Source of the DNA: Elusimicrobia bacterium GWC2_64_44
Lineage (GTDB): Bacteria > Elusimicrobiota > Elusimicrobia > Elusimicrobiales > UBA9959
Length of the DNA: 64,000 bases
Assembly (NCBI GenBank): GCA_001799845.1
Contig: MGUG01000030.1
Coordinates: 1-64,000, forward strand
Direction: 5' to 3'
Part shown: positions 15,591 through 24,536 of the stretch, in pieces
How positions within the stretch are numbered: the first letter of the stretch is position 1
Layout of the letters: every line of letters starts with the position of its first letter
Translations under genes and position numbers: made by a program
The notes under the pieces: generated by a model
The model's input: only the letters and a program-made list of their open reading frames with translations
The model's database searches: none
What the model was told of the DNA's origin: nothing

Positions 15591-16862
15591 ATGAAGAAAC
15601 TCCTCAAGAAAATAGGGACCAAGGCGCTGCATGTGCTGGGTCTCAAGAAAAAATCAGGCTTCTACGGGCTCGGCATCGCCCCCAAGCTGATGCAGATACT
15701 CGACGCCAAAGGCTTCGTGACCCCGACTCCCATACAGGAGAAATGCATCCGGATCGCCACCGAAGGCAAGGACATGGTCGGCATAGCCCAGACCGGCACC
15801 GGCAAGACCATCGCCTTCTCTATCCCCATGATACAGCGCCTCGCGCAGGGCCCCGGCAAAGCCCTCGTCCTGCTGCCCACCCGCGAACTCGCCGTGCAGG
15901 TGGCCGAAGTCTGCCGCGAATTCGCGCCCGCCTTCAACATGGGCGTCGCCTGCCTCATAGGCGGCGAAGGCAAAGAATCCCAGCTGCGCGACCTCAACCG
16001 CAAGGCCCGCATCCTTATCGGCACCCCGGGCCGCGTCTACGACCATATCGAGCGCGGCGCCGCCAAGGTGCAGGACTGCCGCATCCTCGTCCTCGACGAG
16101 GCAGACCGCATGTTCGACATGGGCTTCGCCCCGCAGATCAACCGCATCATCCGCGAGCTGCCGAAAGAAAGGCAGACCATGCTGTTCTCGGCCACCATAC
16201 CCGACGAGGTCATGAAACTGGCCAGCCAGCACATGAAGCTGCCCATCCGCATAGAGGCGGCCAGGTCCGGCACCGCCGCGGCGAACGTCATCCAGGAACT
16301 TTACGTAGTGCGCAGCGCCATGAAGCCCCTGCTCCTCTCCAAGCTCCTCGAGAAATACACCGGCACCGTGCTCATCTTCGTCGAGACCCGCTACGACGCC
16401 GCCAAGGTGGCCATGATCCTCGAGCATATGAACCACCACGTGGCCGAGCTGCACTCCGACCGCACCATGGGCCAGCGCAAAGACGCCATGGAAGGCTTCA
16501 AGTCCGGCAAGTACCGCATACTCGTGGCCACCGATATCGCCGCCCGCGGCATAGACGTGACCGGCATCGAAGCTGTGATCAATTACGAGATGCCCGCCGA
16601 GGACGACGCCTACGTGCACCGCATCGGCCGCACCGGCCGCGCCGGTCAGCCCGGCCGCGCCATCACCTTCGCCACGCCAGACCAGGGCGGCGACGTGCGC
16701 AGCATCGAGACACTCACCGGCATCCCCATGAACCAGGTGACGCATCCCGAAGTCCCCGCCGAGACCCTCTGGGGCTACGACAAGGCCGTCGGCGGCCGCG
16801 GCTGGAACCAGCGCTCCGCGCGCAGGCCCTCCGGCGGCGGCGGCAGGGGCAGGCGCCGGTGA
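15591..16862 (+). CDS. rhlE: DEAD-box RNA helicase, RhlE-like, copy 1
   Basis: The 423-residue product is an ATP-dependent RNA-unwinding enzyme. Motifs appear in order: a Q-motif (GFVTPTPIQEKC), AQTGTGKT (motif I), PTRELAVQ (Ia), LDEADRMFDMGF (DEAD, II), FSATIP (SAT, III), VATDIAARGIDV, and HRIGRTGRAG (VI). The N-terminus is a basic stretch (KKLLKKIGTKALHVLGLKKK), and the C-terminus is a short GGGGRGRRR tail likely to contact RNA. It is closely related to the helicase at 19574. It ends in a GTGA overlap with the pilin-like gene, so the two are translationally coupled. Confidence 0.92.
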   Translation: MKKLLKKIGTKALHVLGLKKKSGFYGLGIAPKLMQILDAKGFVTPTPIQEKCIRIATEGKDMVGIAQTGTGKTIAFSIPMIQRLAQGPGKALVLLPTRELAVQVAEVCREFAPAFNMGVACLIGGEGKESQLRDLNRKARILIGTPGRVYDHIERGAAKVQDCRILVLDEADRMFDMGFAPQINRIIRELPKERQTMLFSATIPDEVMKLASQHMKLPIRIEAARSGTAAANVIQELYVVRSAMKPLLLSKLLEKYTGTVLIFVETRYDAAKVAMILEHMNHHVAELHSDRTMGQRKDAMEGFKSGKYRILVATDIAARGIDVTGIEAVINYEMPAEDDAYVHRIGRTGRAGQPGRAITFATPDQGGDVRSIETLTGIPMNQVTHPEVPAETLWGYDKAVGGRGWNQRSARRPSGGGGRGRRR

Positions 16863-17176
16863 AGAGCGCCCGCCGCGGCGCGGCGCTACTGCAGGTCCTG
16901 GTCATTTCGGTGCTGCTGCTCGCGGCGGCGATGATAGTGATCCGGGGGCTGCTGCAGCGCAACCAGATGAGCGCCAAGGCCTCGGTACAATCCCAGCTCA
17001 AGATAGACGTGGAAGGCACCCGCGGGGCCGTGAACTCCTGCCTGGGCGCGGCCGGCTACCCGGACGCTTCCTGCCAGCCCACGGCCGCGCAGGCGGCCTG
17101 CGTGCCGCCCGGGGTCAGCATAGTCTTTTCCGGCACGCCTCCTAACTGCGAAATGCAGATAACAGCCACCCGCTGA
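16859..17176 (+). CDS. Small prepilin-like protein
   Basis: The product has 105 residues starting at GTG 16859, which overlaps the helicase stop (GTGA). A short basic leader RRG precedes a hydrophobic helix (AALLQVLVISVLLLAAAMIV) that looks like a type IV pilin or minor pseudopilin N-terminus; cleavage would follow the Gly. The usual Glu at position 5 of the mature chain is replaced by Gln. The C-terminal half is small and has four cysteines (NSC, ASC, AAC and NCE), which could form two disulfides. No other pilus gene is in the window, so a stand-alone minor pilin is the best guess. Confidence 0.6.
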   Translation: MKSARRGAALLQVLVISVLLLAAAMIVIRGLLQRNQMSAKASVQSQLKIDVEGTRGAVNSCLGAAGYPDASCQPTAAQAACVPPGVSIVFSGTPPNCEMQITATR

Positions 17177-17191
17177 CCGAAGCAAAAAACA

Positions 17192-17219
17192 AAAAAGGCC
17201 GCCTCCTGGCGGCCTTTTC
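17192..17219 (+). terminator. Terminator between convergent genes
   Basis: AAAAAGGCCGCC pairs with GGCGGCCTTTT around TCCT. Confidence 0.85.
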
Positions 17220-17235
17220 CATGCCCTCCCGCGGG

Positions 17236-18375
17236 CTAGTAAGGCGCGCGGGCCGACTTGAAGAGCTTCTCGAACTCGGCCAGGTAAGGCGCCGAGTACT
17301 CCGGGGCCAGCGTGAAGATAGTGTTCTCGGTGTTCGCGTCCTCGGCGGTGGCGGTCCAGTTGAAAGAGCCGTTGATCAGCAGCTTGCCGTCTAGTACGGC
17401 GTACTTGTTGTGCATCTGGCCTTTCTCCAGGCGGCCGTCCTTGAAGCGGAAGTCGATGCTGCTGGCCTTGGCTTCCTTTAGGAAGGGGAACTTCTGGCCG
17501 GAGAACAGCATCATCCGCACGCGCACGCCGCGGGCGGCGGCCCGCTTCAGCGCTTCCATGATGTTCTTGGAGGTGAGGGTGAACATGGCCACCGCCACGT
17601 CGGAGCGGGCGGCGTCCAGCGCTTTTACTATGGCCGCCTCGGTGCCGCCGCGCGGCGAAAAGGCGTAATCCGGCAGCGCGGTGCCGTTAAAATTCACATC
17701 GGGAGTGGGGTCGGAGGGCGGGGGGGTGGGTTTCGCTGCGGCGGCGCCCGGCTGGCCCGCGGGCCTGGCCTGCGCCCACATCCAGTCGAAATTCCTGCCA
17801 TAGCCGCCGACGATGTCCGCGTCGGCCACGAACATGATGTTCTCGTAGCTGAAGCTCTCGGCGAAGCCGCTCCAGTTGGCAGAACCGGTCTGCAGCAGCG
17901 TGCCGTCGAAGAGCGCGTACTTGCAGTGCATCGCGCCCGTGCCGCCGCGGCCGTTCATGGCGCGGGCTTCGATGCCGGCGTCTATCACGGCCTGGATCTG
18001 CCTGCCGGCCTGCGGGTAGACGTGGGCCTTGTCGAACAGCACGCGCACTTTCACGCCGCGCTCCCTGGCCTGCACCAGGGCCGTCACGGCGGCGTCTATC
18101 TGCAGGTTGTAGAGGGCCACGTCCAGCGTATCCTTGGTGCGGCCGATAGCGTCCACGATGGGTTTCGCCAGGGCTTCCTCGTCGGTAAAAATGTAGGCGG
18201 GCAGGCCGGACCAGTCGTAAGCGCGGCCCGGCTCGTAGAAGGGCGCGGGGGGAACCGGCGCCTCCACGGGCGGCAGGGTTTTCAGCGTCAGCGTCTCGAG
18301 CGGGGCGGGCGGGGCGGCAAAGACCGCGGTAACGGACAAGAAAAGGACCAGCAGAGCGTTAAGTGATTTCAGCAC
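17236..18375 (-). CDS. Exported phospholipase D-family protein with two HKD motifs
   Basis: The 379-residue product has a signal peptide (residues 1-20, SVTAVFA) and two PLD domains. The first HKD is AMHCKYALFD followed by GSANWS near residue 160; the second is QMHNKYAVLD followed by GSFNWT near residue 325. A Pro-rich linker (about 215-225) separates the halves. Such proteins hydrolyse phosphodiester bonds in phospholipids or nucleic acids; export favours an extracellular or periplasmic substrate. The start is GTG with GGAGG five bases upstream. It adds to the set of secreted degradative enzymes in this region. Confidence 0.87.
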   Translation of the reverse strand: MLKSLNALLVLFLSVTAVFAAPPAPLETLTLKTLPPVEAPVPPAPFYEPGRAYDWSGLPAYIFTDEEALAKPIVDAIGRTKDTLDVALYNLQIDAAVTALVQARERGVKVRVLFDKAHVYPQAGRQIQAVIDAGIEARAMNGRGGTGAMHCKYALFDGTLLQTGSANWSGFAESFSYENIMFVADADIVGGYGRNFDWMWAQARPAGQPGAAAAKPTPPPSDPTPDVNFNGTALPDYAFSPRGGTEAAIVKALDAARSDVAVAMFTLTSKNIMEALKRAAARGVRVRMMLFSGQKFPFLKEAKASSIDFRFKDGRLEKGQMHNKYAVLDGKLLINGSFNWTATAEDANTENTIFTLAPEYSAPYLAEFEKLFKSARAPY

Positions 18376-18523
18376 GGAACCTCCACCTGCGAAGCAACAG
18401 GATACCTATACTTTAGCTGATGCGGCGGCGCGGCGGCAGGGGCATAGGGCCTGCGCCCGCGCCGTCTTAGGGCCCACGCGGACGGGGGCCTTTAGGCCGA
18501 TGCCGTCCTCGCGCGGTTTTGTA

Positions 18524-18529
18524 TATAAT
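18524..18529 (+). promoter_or_regulatory. -10 element for the acetyltransferase at 18541
   Basis: TATAAT lies 11 bases before the ATG; there is no Shine-Dalgarno site and little room for a leader. Confidence 0.45.
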
Positions 18530-18540
18530 GTATCCGATAT

Positions 18541-19032
18541 ATGAAAAAGGCGCCGCACGTCACCGTGAAAAAAGTCTCCCGCGAGAGCGGAGAGTGGCGC
18601 ACGCGCTTCGAGGCCTTCTATTCGGATTGCGAGATCCGGCGCGTGGACAAGCTGCCGCACGCCTATTTCGCCGCCTATTCCGGCGACGAGATCGCCGGGC
18701 ACAGCGTGGTCTATTTCGAAAAAGGGCGCTGGGTGATGGACGGCCTGCGGGTCAAGCCGGAATTTCGAGAGCGCGGGATAGCCAAGGCCCTCACCGAGGC
18801 CCGCATCCGCCACGCCCTGGAGCAGGGCGCCAAGGAAGTCTGGTACGCCTGCGAAGACGGCAACCTGGTCACCATCTGCTGCCACCTGCGCTACGGCTTC
18901 GAGAAAGTCTGCCCGCACGAGCATTGCAACGCCGCCACGGCGCACTGGTACCGCCTGAAGATCACGCCGCAATTGTTCGAGAAATTCCCAGCGCTCAAGC
19001 CCGGCCGGGCGGCCGGTCACTCCACCCCGTAA
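18541..19032 (+). CDS. GNAT-family N-acetyltransferase
   Basis: The 163-residue product carries the GNAT acetyl-CoA site: MDGLRVKPEFRERGIAKALTEARIRHAL with the RxxGIA loop, preceded by a strand GHSVVYFEKGRW. The second half (VWYACEDGNLVTICCHLRYGFEKV) follows the family fold. Four cysteines and HEHCN near the C-terminus are unusual, but no metal motif is certain. It is not closely similar to the acetyltransferase at 13128. Its 3' end overlaps the convergent gene at 19017 by 16 bases, and no terminator lies between them. Confidence 0.82.
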   Translation: MKKAPHVTVKKVSRESGEWRTRFEAFYSDCEIRRVDKLPHAYFAAYSGDEIAGHSVVYFEKGRWVMDGLRVKPEFRERGIAKALTEARIRHALEQGAKEVWYACEDGNLVTICCHLRYGFEKVCPHEHCNAATAHWYRLKITPQLFEKFPALKPGRAAGHSTP

Positions 19033-19523
19033 ACTTCCTGCTTCTCCAGCGACACGTGCACGGTTTTAGCCCGCACGAAGCGCAGGTATTCCCTGGCCTG
19101 GTCGCTCAGCAGCCCCATGGAAACCTCTACGCGCTCGCCGGCGCCCAGCGGGTCGCTGTGGCCGTACGGGCGCGACCAGATGACCGCGCCGTTCTCGTCC
19201 TTGAAGACGAGCGTGCCGTTGAAGGCGAAAAATTTGCGGTTGGTGGTGTTCTCGAATTCGAGGAACAGCTTGATGCCCAGTTTCTCCTGGCCTACCACCT
19301 GTTTCTTTTTAAGGAAGACCACCCCGATCGGGTTGGCCGGCAGCCGCTGGGAAGCGGCCGGCGCGGCTAGCGCGGCCGCGGCGGCGCCGCCGGTTTCCAG
19401 CCTGACCAACCTCTTCTCTACCTTCGTCACCCGCTTCTCCAGGCCGGTCAGCCGTTTTTCGGTCTTGGTCTGGCAGAAGGCCGGGGCGGCGCAGAAGAGC
19501 AGGCAGAGGAGCAGCGGTCTCAT
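19017..19523 (-). CDS. Exported coiled-coil protein of unknown function
   Basis: The 168-residue product has a signal peptide (residues 1-17, CAAPAFC) and then a short heptad-rich coiled coil (TEKRLTGLEKRVTKVEKRLVRLE, about residues 21-42). An Ala-rich linker leads to a C-terminal domain of about 95 residues with a beta-sandwich-like pattern (KLFLEFENTTNRKFFAFNGTLVFKDENG). That resembles small domains describing extracellular hydrophobic or Ig-like folds, but I cannot name a family. TATAAT is 6 bases upstream of the ATG, giving a leaderless mRNA. Its promoter is divergent to that of helicase 2. Confidence 0.62.
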   Translation of the reverse strand: MRPLLLCLLFCAAPAFCQTKTEKRLTGLEKRVTKVEKRLVRLETGGAAAAALAAPAASQRLPANPIGVVFLKKKQVVGQEKLGIKLFLEFENTTNRKFFAFNGTLVFKDENGAVIWSRPYGHSDPLGAGERVEVSMGLLSDQAREYLRFVRAKTVHVSLEKQEVYGVE

Positions 19524-19529
19524 ACCTCA

Positions 19530-19535
19530 ATTATA
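19530..19535 (-). promoter_or_regulatory. -10 element of a leaderless promoter (gene at 19523)
   Basis: A perfect TATAAT on the minus strand is 6 bases from the ATG. Confidence 0.6.
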
Positions 19536-19562
19536 CTACTGTCGCCGCCGCTCCAGATATGG

Positions 19563-19568
19563 GATAAT
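19563..19568 (+). promoter_or_regulatory. -10 element of a leaderless promoter (helicase 2)
   Basis: GATAAT lies 5 bases before the ATG at 19574, divergent to the -10 at 19530-19535. Confidence 0.55.
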
Positions 19569-19573
19569 GACAT

Positions 19574-21193
19574 ATGACCGAAACGACACAAACTCCCGCC
19601 GCGGGCTTTTATGGCCTGGGCATCGCTCCCAAACTCCTCGAAGCTTTAGACAAGCTGAACTTCAAGACCCCGACCCCCATACAGCACAAGGCCATCCCGC
19701 CCGCCTCCGAAGGCAAGGACATGGTGGGCATAGCCCAGACCGGTACCGGCAAGACCATAGCCTTCGCCATCCCGATGATCCAGCGCCTGGCCGCCGCCGG
19801 CCAGGGCAAGGGCCTGGTAGTGGTGCCCACCCGCGAGCTCGCCCTGCAGGTGGCCGAGGTGGTGCGCCAGTTCTCGCCGCTGCTGGGCATGGGCTGCGCC
19901 GTCATCATAGGCGGCGAGAGCATGAACCGCCAGACGGCGGAGCTCCGCAAGGGCCCCCGCATCATCATCGCCACCCCCGGCCGCCTGATCGACCACGTGG
20001 CCCAGCGCACCGTCAGCCTTTCCGACGTGCGAGTGCTGGTCCTCGACGAAGCCGACCGCATGTTCGACATGGGCTTCGCGCCGCAGATAGAGAAGATAGT
20101 GGCCGCGCTGCCGCGCGACCGCCAGACCATGCTGTTCTCCGCCACCATGCCCGACCCCATCATGAAGCTGGCCAGCCGCCACATGAAGCTGCCGCTGCGC
20201 ATCGAGGTGGCCCGCCCCGGCACCGCCGCCGAAAGAGTGGAGCAGGAACTTTTCATCGTAGACCGCAGCGAGAAGAACGCGCTCCTCGCCAAGCTGCTGG
20301 ACAAGTACTGGGGCAGCGTGCTGCTCTTCGTGCGCACCAAGCATAACGCCAAGAAGATCGCGCGCGCCATCAGGGAGATGCCCCACAGCGCCTCCGAGAT
20401 CCACTCCAACCGCTCGCTCGCGCAGCGCAAGGAAGCCCTGGAGGGCTTCAAGTCCGGCAAGTACCGCGTGCTCGTGGCCACCGACATCGCGGCCCGCGGC
20501 ATAGACGTGACCGGCATAGAGCTGGTGATCAACTACGATCTGCCCGACGAGGACGAGAACTACGTGCACCGCATCGGCCGCACCGGCCGCGCCGGCCAGC
20601 CCGGCCGCGCCATCACCTTCGCCGCGCCCGACCAGGGCGCGGACGTGCGCAATATAGAGCGCCTGATCCGCATGCCGCTGACGCGTATAAAGATGCCCGA
20701 CGTGGCCGCCGCGGATTTCGGCGCTCCGGAAGGCCCCAGGCCCGGCGCCAGGCCCGCGCCCGTCCAGGCCACGCAGCAGCCCCGCGGCGAGCGCCCCCGT
20801 CAGCAGCAGGGCAGGCCCGCGCAGTCCGGCCCCCGCGGCGGCGGCAGGCCTGGCCCGCGCCGCGGCGAAGGCCGCCCCGGCAGGCCCCAGGAGAAGCGCT
20901 CCGAGTTCGGCCGCGGCGCAGGCAGAGGCCCCGCCCGCGGCGGCCGCCCTGCGCCGGACAGGGACGGGCGCCCCAACCGCTATGGGGTAGCCCCGGATAA
21001 GAAGGGGGGCATAGTCAGCCTCTCGCCCTATTTCGACGAGCCCAGGCGCCACGACGGCCCCAGGCGGCACGAGGGCCCCAGGCGGCAGGGCAGGCAGGAC
21101 TCCCGGCCCGCCGAGCCCCAGCAGCCCGCCCCGGGCGGCAACTGGTTCACCCGGTTCCTGAAGAAGAAAAAGACTGATTACAAGAACGAGTAG
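19574..21193 (+). CDS. rhlE: DEAD-box RNA helicase with long Arg/Gly/Pro-rich tail, copy 2
   Basis: The helicase core (about residues 10-385) matches copy 1 nearly motif for motif: NFKTPTPIQHKA, AQTGTGKT, PTRELALQ, LDEADRMFDMGF, FSATMP, DIAARGIDV, HRIGRTGRAG. Unlike copy 1 it has a disordered tail of about 150 residues rich in Arg, Gly, Pro and Gln (RGG- and RRHEGP-like repeats), ending in a hydrophobic-basic NWFTRFLKKKK. Such tails raise RNA affinity and can drive condensation; cold or stress roles are known for relatives. Two RhlE-type genes within 4 kb suggest duplication followed by tail divergence. A strong terminator follows. Confidence 0.92.
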   Translation: MTETTQTPAAGFYGLGIAPKLLEALDKLNFKTPTPIQHKAIPPASEGKDMVGIAQTGTGKTIAFAIPMIQRLAAAGQGKGLVVVPTRELALQVAEVVRQFSPLLGMGCAVIIGGESMNRQTAELRKGPRIIIATPGRLIDHVAQRTVSLSDVRVLVLDEADRMFDMGFAPQIEKIVAALPRDRQTMLFSATMPDPIMKLASRHMKLPLRIEVARPGTAAERVEQELFIVDRSEKNALLAKLLDKYWGSVLLFVRTKHNAKKIARAIREMPHSASEIHSNRSLAQRKEALEGFKSGKYRVLVATDIAARGIDVTGIELVINYDLPDEDENYVHRIGRTGRAGQPGRAITFAAPDQGADVRNIERLIRMPLTRIKMPDVAAADFGAPEGPRPGARPAPVQATQQPRGERPRQQQGRPAQSGPRGGGRPGPRRGEGRPGRPQEKRSEFGRGAGRGPARGGRPAPDRDGRPNRYGVAPDKKGGIVSLSPYFDEPRRHDGPRRHEGPRRQGRQDSRPAEPQQPAPGGNWFTRFLKKKKTDYKNE

Positions 21194-21200
21194 CGCACAA

Positions 21201-21229
21201 GACCCCGCCGCCAGGCGGGGTCTTTTTTT
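21201..21229 (+). terminator. Terminator of helicase 2
   Basis: GACCCCGCC pairs with GGCGGGGTC around GCCA, followed by a run of seven Ts. Confidence 0.9.
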
Positions 21230-21254
21230 GCTGTCCGTTACCCCTCCTTTTTAG

Positions 21255-21260
21255 TATATT
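21255..21260 (+). promoter_or_regulatory. -10 element of a leaderless promoter (multi-PAS kinase)
   Basis: TATATT ends 6 bases before the ATG at 21267; the -35 is weak. Confidence 0.5.
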
Positions 21261-21266
21261 CAGTAT

Positions 21267-24200
21267 ATGGGCGGGACTAACTACAGGAAGGACGGCCTGC
21301 ACGGCGGCGAAGCAGGCGAAACGGACGGGCAGCCGCTGCAGGGCGTAAGCGCCCTGCGCAGGATACTCGATTACGCGGCCGTCCCCCTGGCCGTAGTCAA
21401 CTCCGACGACATTTTTGAATCCTACAACCGCAAAGCCGAAGAGACCTTCGGCTATTCCAGCGCCGAAGTGCCGGACATGGCCCATTGGTGGGCCCTGGCC
21501 TATCCCGAAGCCGCCTACCGTGAAGAATCAAAGAAGCGCTGGCTGGCCGGCCTGCAGAAGGCCCGCCAGGGCGACGGCGTAATAGAGCGGGGGGAATACC
21601 GGGTAACCTGCAAAGACGGGTCGCTCAAGACCTGCAGCTTCTTCGGCAGCGTCATCGAAGGGAAAGCCTTCATTATGCTGGAGGACATCACCGCCAGGTC
21701 CCAGACGGAGACAGCCCTGCGCGAGACCGAGGCGACGCTCCGCAAAATAATCGACAGCGCCCCGATGTCCATGGCCATAGTAGGCATGGACGGCGTCATA
21801 GAGTATATCAACCGCAAGGCCGTGCAAACTTTCGGCTACCCGCACGCGGACATCCCGAACATGGACCGCTGGTGGGCGCAGGCCTACCCGGACGAGCCCT
21901 ACCGCAAAGATGTCATAGCCCGCTTCATGGGCCATGTAAGCGACGCTATAGAAAAGAATACGGAGATCGCCGGCGAGGAATACCTGGTCACCTGTAAGGA
22001 CGGCTCAAAAAAGACCTGCTTCATCTTCGGCGTGGTAGCCGCCGGCAAGATCTTCGTGATGTTCGACGACATCACGCAGCGGGTAGAAGCGGTAAAGGCC
22101 ATCCGCAGCAGCGAGACTACGCTGCGCCGCATACTGGAGCTGGCGCCCATCGCCATCAGCGTCCAGGACCTGGACGCGAGGATGGAGTTCATAAACCGGA
22201 AATTCTCAGAGACCTTCGGTTATACCACTGAGGACGTCTCCGATTACGAGGCTTTCAAGCGCAGTTTCTTCCCGGACGACGCCTACCGGCAGGAAGTCTA
22301 CGGCGTCTGGAAAGGCTGGGTGCAGGAGTCGCTGCAGAGCGGCAGGGAGATGCCCGGGGGGCAGTTCAATGTCCGCTGCAAGAGCGGCGTGACGAAGGAA
22401 GCCTATATAACGGGGATGACCACCCCGGACAAAAAAGTGATCTCCCTCTTCGAGGATATCACCGCCCGCAACCAGGCGGCCCTGGAGATAGCCGAGAACG
22501 CCCGGACGCTGCGCCGCACGCTGGAGCAGGCGCCGATCTGCATAGCCGTCTATACGCTCGACGGCAAGCTCAATTTCCTCAACGCCAAGTTCACGCAGAC
22601 CTTCGGCTACAAGAGCGGTGAGATGCCTACCGCCGAGGACTGGATGCGGCTGGCCTACCCGGATCCCGCCTACCGCGAAAAGCTCGGCAGGCAATGGGCC
22701 CTGCTGCTCGACAAGGCGGTCCGGACGAACGGAGAGATAGACGGCGGGGAATACCGGGTCGTGGCTAAGGACGGGACAACGCGCAACGTCATGGTCCATG
22801 GCGTGGTCACCGACGATAAGCAGGTCGTCTGCCTGCTCGAAGACATCACCGCCCGCGTCGAGACCGAGCGCGCTCTGCGCGAGCGCGAATCCCTCTACCG
22901 CGCCCTGATAGAGACCACCGGCACCGGCTACGTGGTCCTTGACGGGCACGGCAGGGTACAGGACGCCAACCGCGAGTATGTCCGCCTCTCCGGGCATTCC
23001 GACCTTAAAGAAATAATGGGACGCAGCGTGCTGGAATGGTCCGCCCCGCGGCACCAGGCCAGGGCCTGGGAGGCGGTTGAGATAGTTACGCGCGACGGCC
23101 GCCTGGCCAACTTTGAGCTGGATTACGTGGACAAGGCGGGCAAGTGCACCACTATCGAGATCAACGCCACGGTGGTCTCCCGCGGCGGGGTGCAGCAGAT
23201 CCTGGGCATGTGCCGCGACGTCTCGGCACGCAGCAAGACCGAGACGGAACTGCGCGACAGCGAGTCACTCTACCGTGCCCTTATCGAGACCACCCGCACC
23301 GGCTACGTGGTGATAGACACTAAAGGCAAGGTCGTCGACGCCAACCGGGAATATGTCCGCCTGACCGGCCGCTCGGACCTTAAAGAGATACTGGGCCGCA
23401 GCGTTTTGGAATGGACCTCTCCCGAGCAGCAGGAGTCCAACGCCGCCGCCGTGGCCCGCTGCGCCAGGGAAGGTTACGTCTTCAATTTCGAGACCGAATA
23501 CATAGATACCAAGGGCAAGCACACGCCCGTAGAAGTGAACGCCACCGTGGTCAACCGCCGCGGCACGCCGCAGATCCATACCCTCTGCCGCGACATCACT
23601 GACCGCCGCCGCGCCGAGGCCGAGCTCCAGTCGCTGAACCAGGGCCTCGAGAAACACGTCGAAGAGCGCACAGCCGAGCTTTCAGCCGCCAACATGGAAC
23701 TGACCATGGAGATCGCCCAGCGCATCGACGCCGAGCGGGGGCGCTCGAAGCTGCAGGAAGAACTGCTGCAGTCGCAGAAGATGGAGGTGGTCGGCCGGCT
23801 GGCCGGCGGCATAGCGCACGATTTCAACAATATCCTGGTGGCCATCAGCGGCTACGCCGAAATGCTGCAGAAAAGAGTGCCCGCGGACGGGACTGAGAGC
23901 GAGGACCTCAACGAGATCATCCGCGAGACCGAGCGCGGGGCCCTGCTGACCCGCCAGCTCACTACCATAAGCCGCCGGCAACCGCTGGAACTCAAAGAAC
24001 TGTCCGTGAACACGGTGGTGGAAGATTCCTGCAGGATGCTCAGGCGCCTTATCGGCGCCAACATCCACCTTGCGTCCAGCCTGGCGCCTGACCTGGGCTC
24101 GGTCAAAGCCGACCAGGGACAGGTGTCGCAGGTGATCATGAACCTGGTGATCAACGCGCGGGACGCCATGCCCGACGGCGGCACCATCTCGCTGGCTACC

Positions 24201-24491
24201 GCCAACGAAGAACTGGCGGCGCGGCCGGAAGGGCTGCCGCTACCACCGGAGCCGGGCAGCTACGTGACGCTGACGGTAACCGACACCGGCGCCGGCATGG
24301 CTCCGGAAACCGCGGCCCGGATCTTCGAACCGTTTTTCACCACTAAGCCCGAGGGCATGGGGACGGGCCTCGGTTTGTCCACGGTCTTCAGCATCGTACA
24401 GCAGTCCCGGGGCGGCATAGCCCTGGAAAGCCGCCCGGGCAAGGGCAGCGCCTTCAAGATCTACTTACCGCGCCTGCCCGCCAAAACATAA
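21267..24491 (+). CDS. Cytoplasmic histidine kinase with six PAS domains
   Basis: The 1074-residue product has no membrane helix, so it should sense an internal cue. Four PAS repeats of one type fill about residues 25-530 (each with an FGY segment, a Y-P-x-x-x-YR segment and a closing EDIT or DDIT). Two of another type fill about 530-780 (SLYRALIETTxTGYVV, DANREYVRLxG, GRSVLEW). A coiled coil (LEKHVEERTAELSAANMEL) leads to a HisKA domain with GGIAHDFNNIL, then a HATPase domain with NLVINARDAMPDGG, DTGAGM and GTGLGLS. No receiver domain or partner regulator is adjacent. The clear internal duplications indicate recent domain amplification. Confidence 0.9.
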   Translation: MGGTNYRKDGLHGGEAGETDGQPLQGVSALRRILDYAAVPLAVVNSDDIFESYNRKAEETFGYSSAEVPDMAHWWALAYPEAAYREESKKRWLAGLQKARQGDGVIERGEYRVTCKDGSLKTCSFFGSVIEGKAFIMLEDITARSQTETALRETEATLRKIIDSAPMSMAIVGMDGVIEYINRKAVQTFGYPHADIPNMDRWWAQAYPDEPYRKDVIARFMGHVSDAIEKNTEIAGEEYLVTCKDGSKKTCFIFGVVAAGKIFVMFDDITQRVEAVKAIRSSETTLRRILELAPIAISVQDLDARMEFINRKFSETFGYTTEDVSDYEAFKRSFFPDDAYRQEVYGVWKGWVQESLQSGREMPGGQFNVRCKSGVTKEAYITGMTTPDKKVISLFEDITARNQAALEIAENARTLRRTLEQAPICIAVYTLDGKLNFLNAKFTQTFGYKSGEMPTAEDWMRLAYPDPAYREKLGRQWALLLDKAVRTNGEIDGGEYRVVAKDGTTRNVMVHGVVTDDKQVVCLLEDITARVETERALRERESLYRALIETTGTGYVVLDGHGRVQDANREYVRLSGHSDLKEIMGRSVLEWSAPRHQARAWEAVEIVTRDGRLANFELDYVDKAGKCTTIEINATVVSRGGVQQILGMCRDVSARSKTETELRDSESLYRALIETTRTGYVVIDTKGKVVDANREYVRLTGRSDLKEILGRSVLEWTSPEQQESNAAAVARCAREGYVFNFETEYIDTKGKHTPVEVNATVVNRRGTPQIHTLCRDITDRRRAEAELQSLNQGLEKHVEERTAELSAANMELTMEIAQRIDAERGRSKLQEELLQSQKMEVVGRLAGGIAHDFNNILVAISGYAEMLQKRVPADGTESEDLNEIIRETERGALLTRQLTTISRRQPLELKELSVNTVVEDSCRMLRRLIGANIHLASSLAPDLGSVKADQGQVSQVIMNLVINARDAMPDGGTISLATANEELAARPEGLPLPPEPGSYVTLTVTDTGAGMAPETAARIFEPFFTTKPEGMGTGLGLSTVFSIVQQSRGGIALESRPGKGSAFKIYLPRLPAKT

Positions 24492-24518
24492 AAAAGACGC
24501 CGCCCTGAGGCGGCGGCA
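24490..24518 (-). terminator. Terminator of the membrane-protein gene at 24537
   Basis: On the minus strand, GCCGCC pairs with GGCGGC around TCAG, followed by GTCTTTTTTAT. It is also just past the kinase stop on the plus strand. Confidence 0.75.
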
Positions 24519-24536
24519 GTGACGCTCCGGCCGGCG

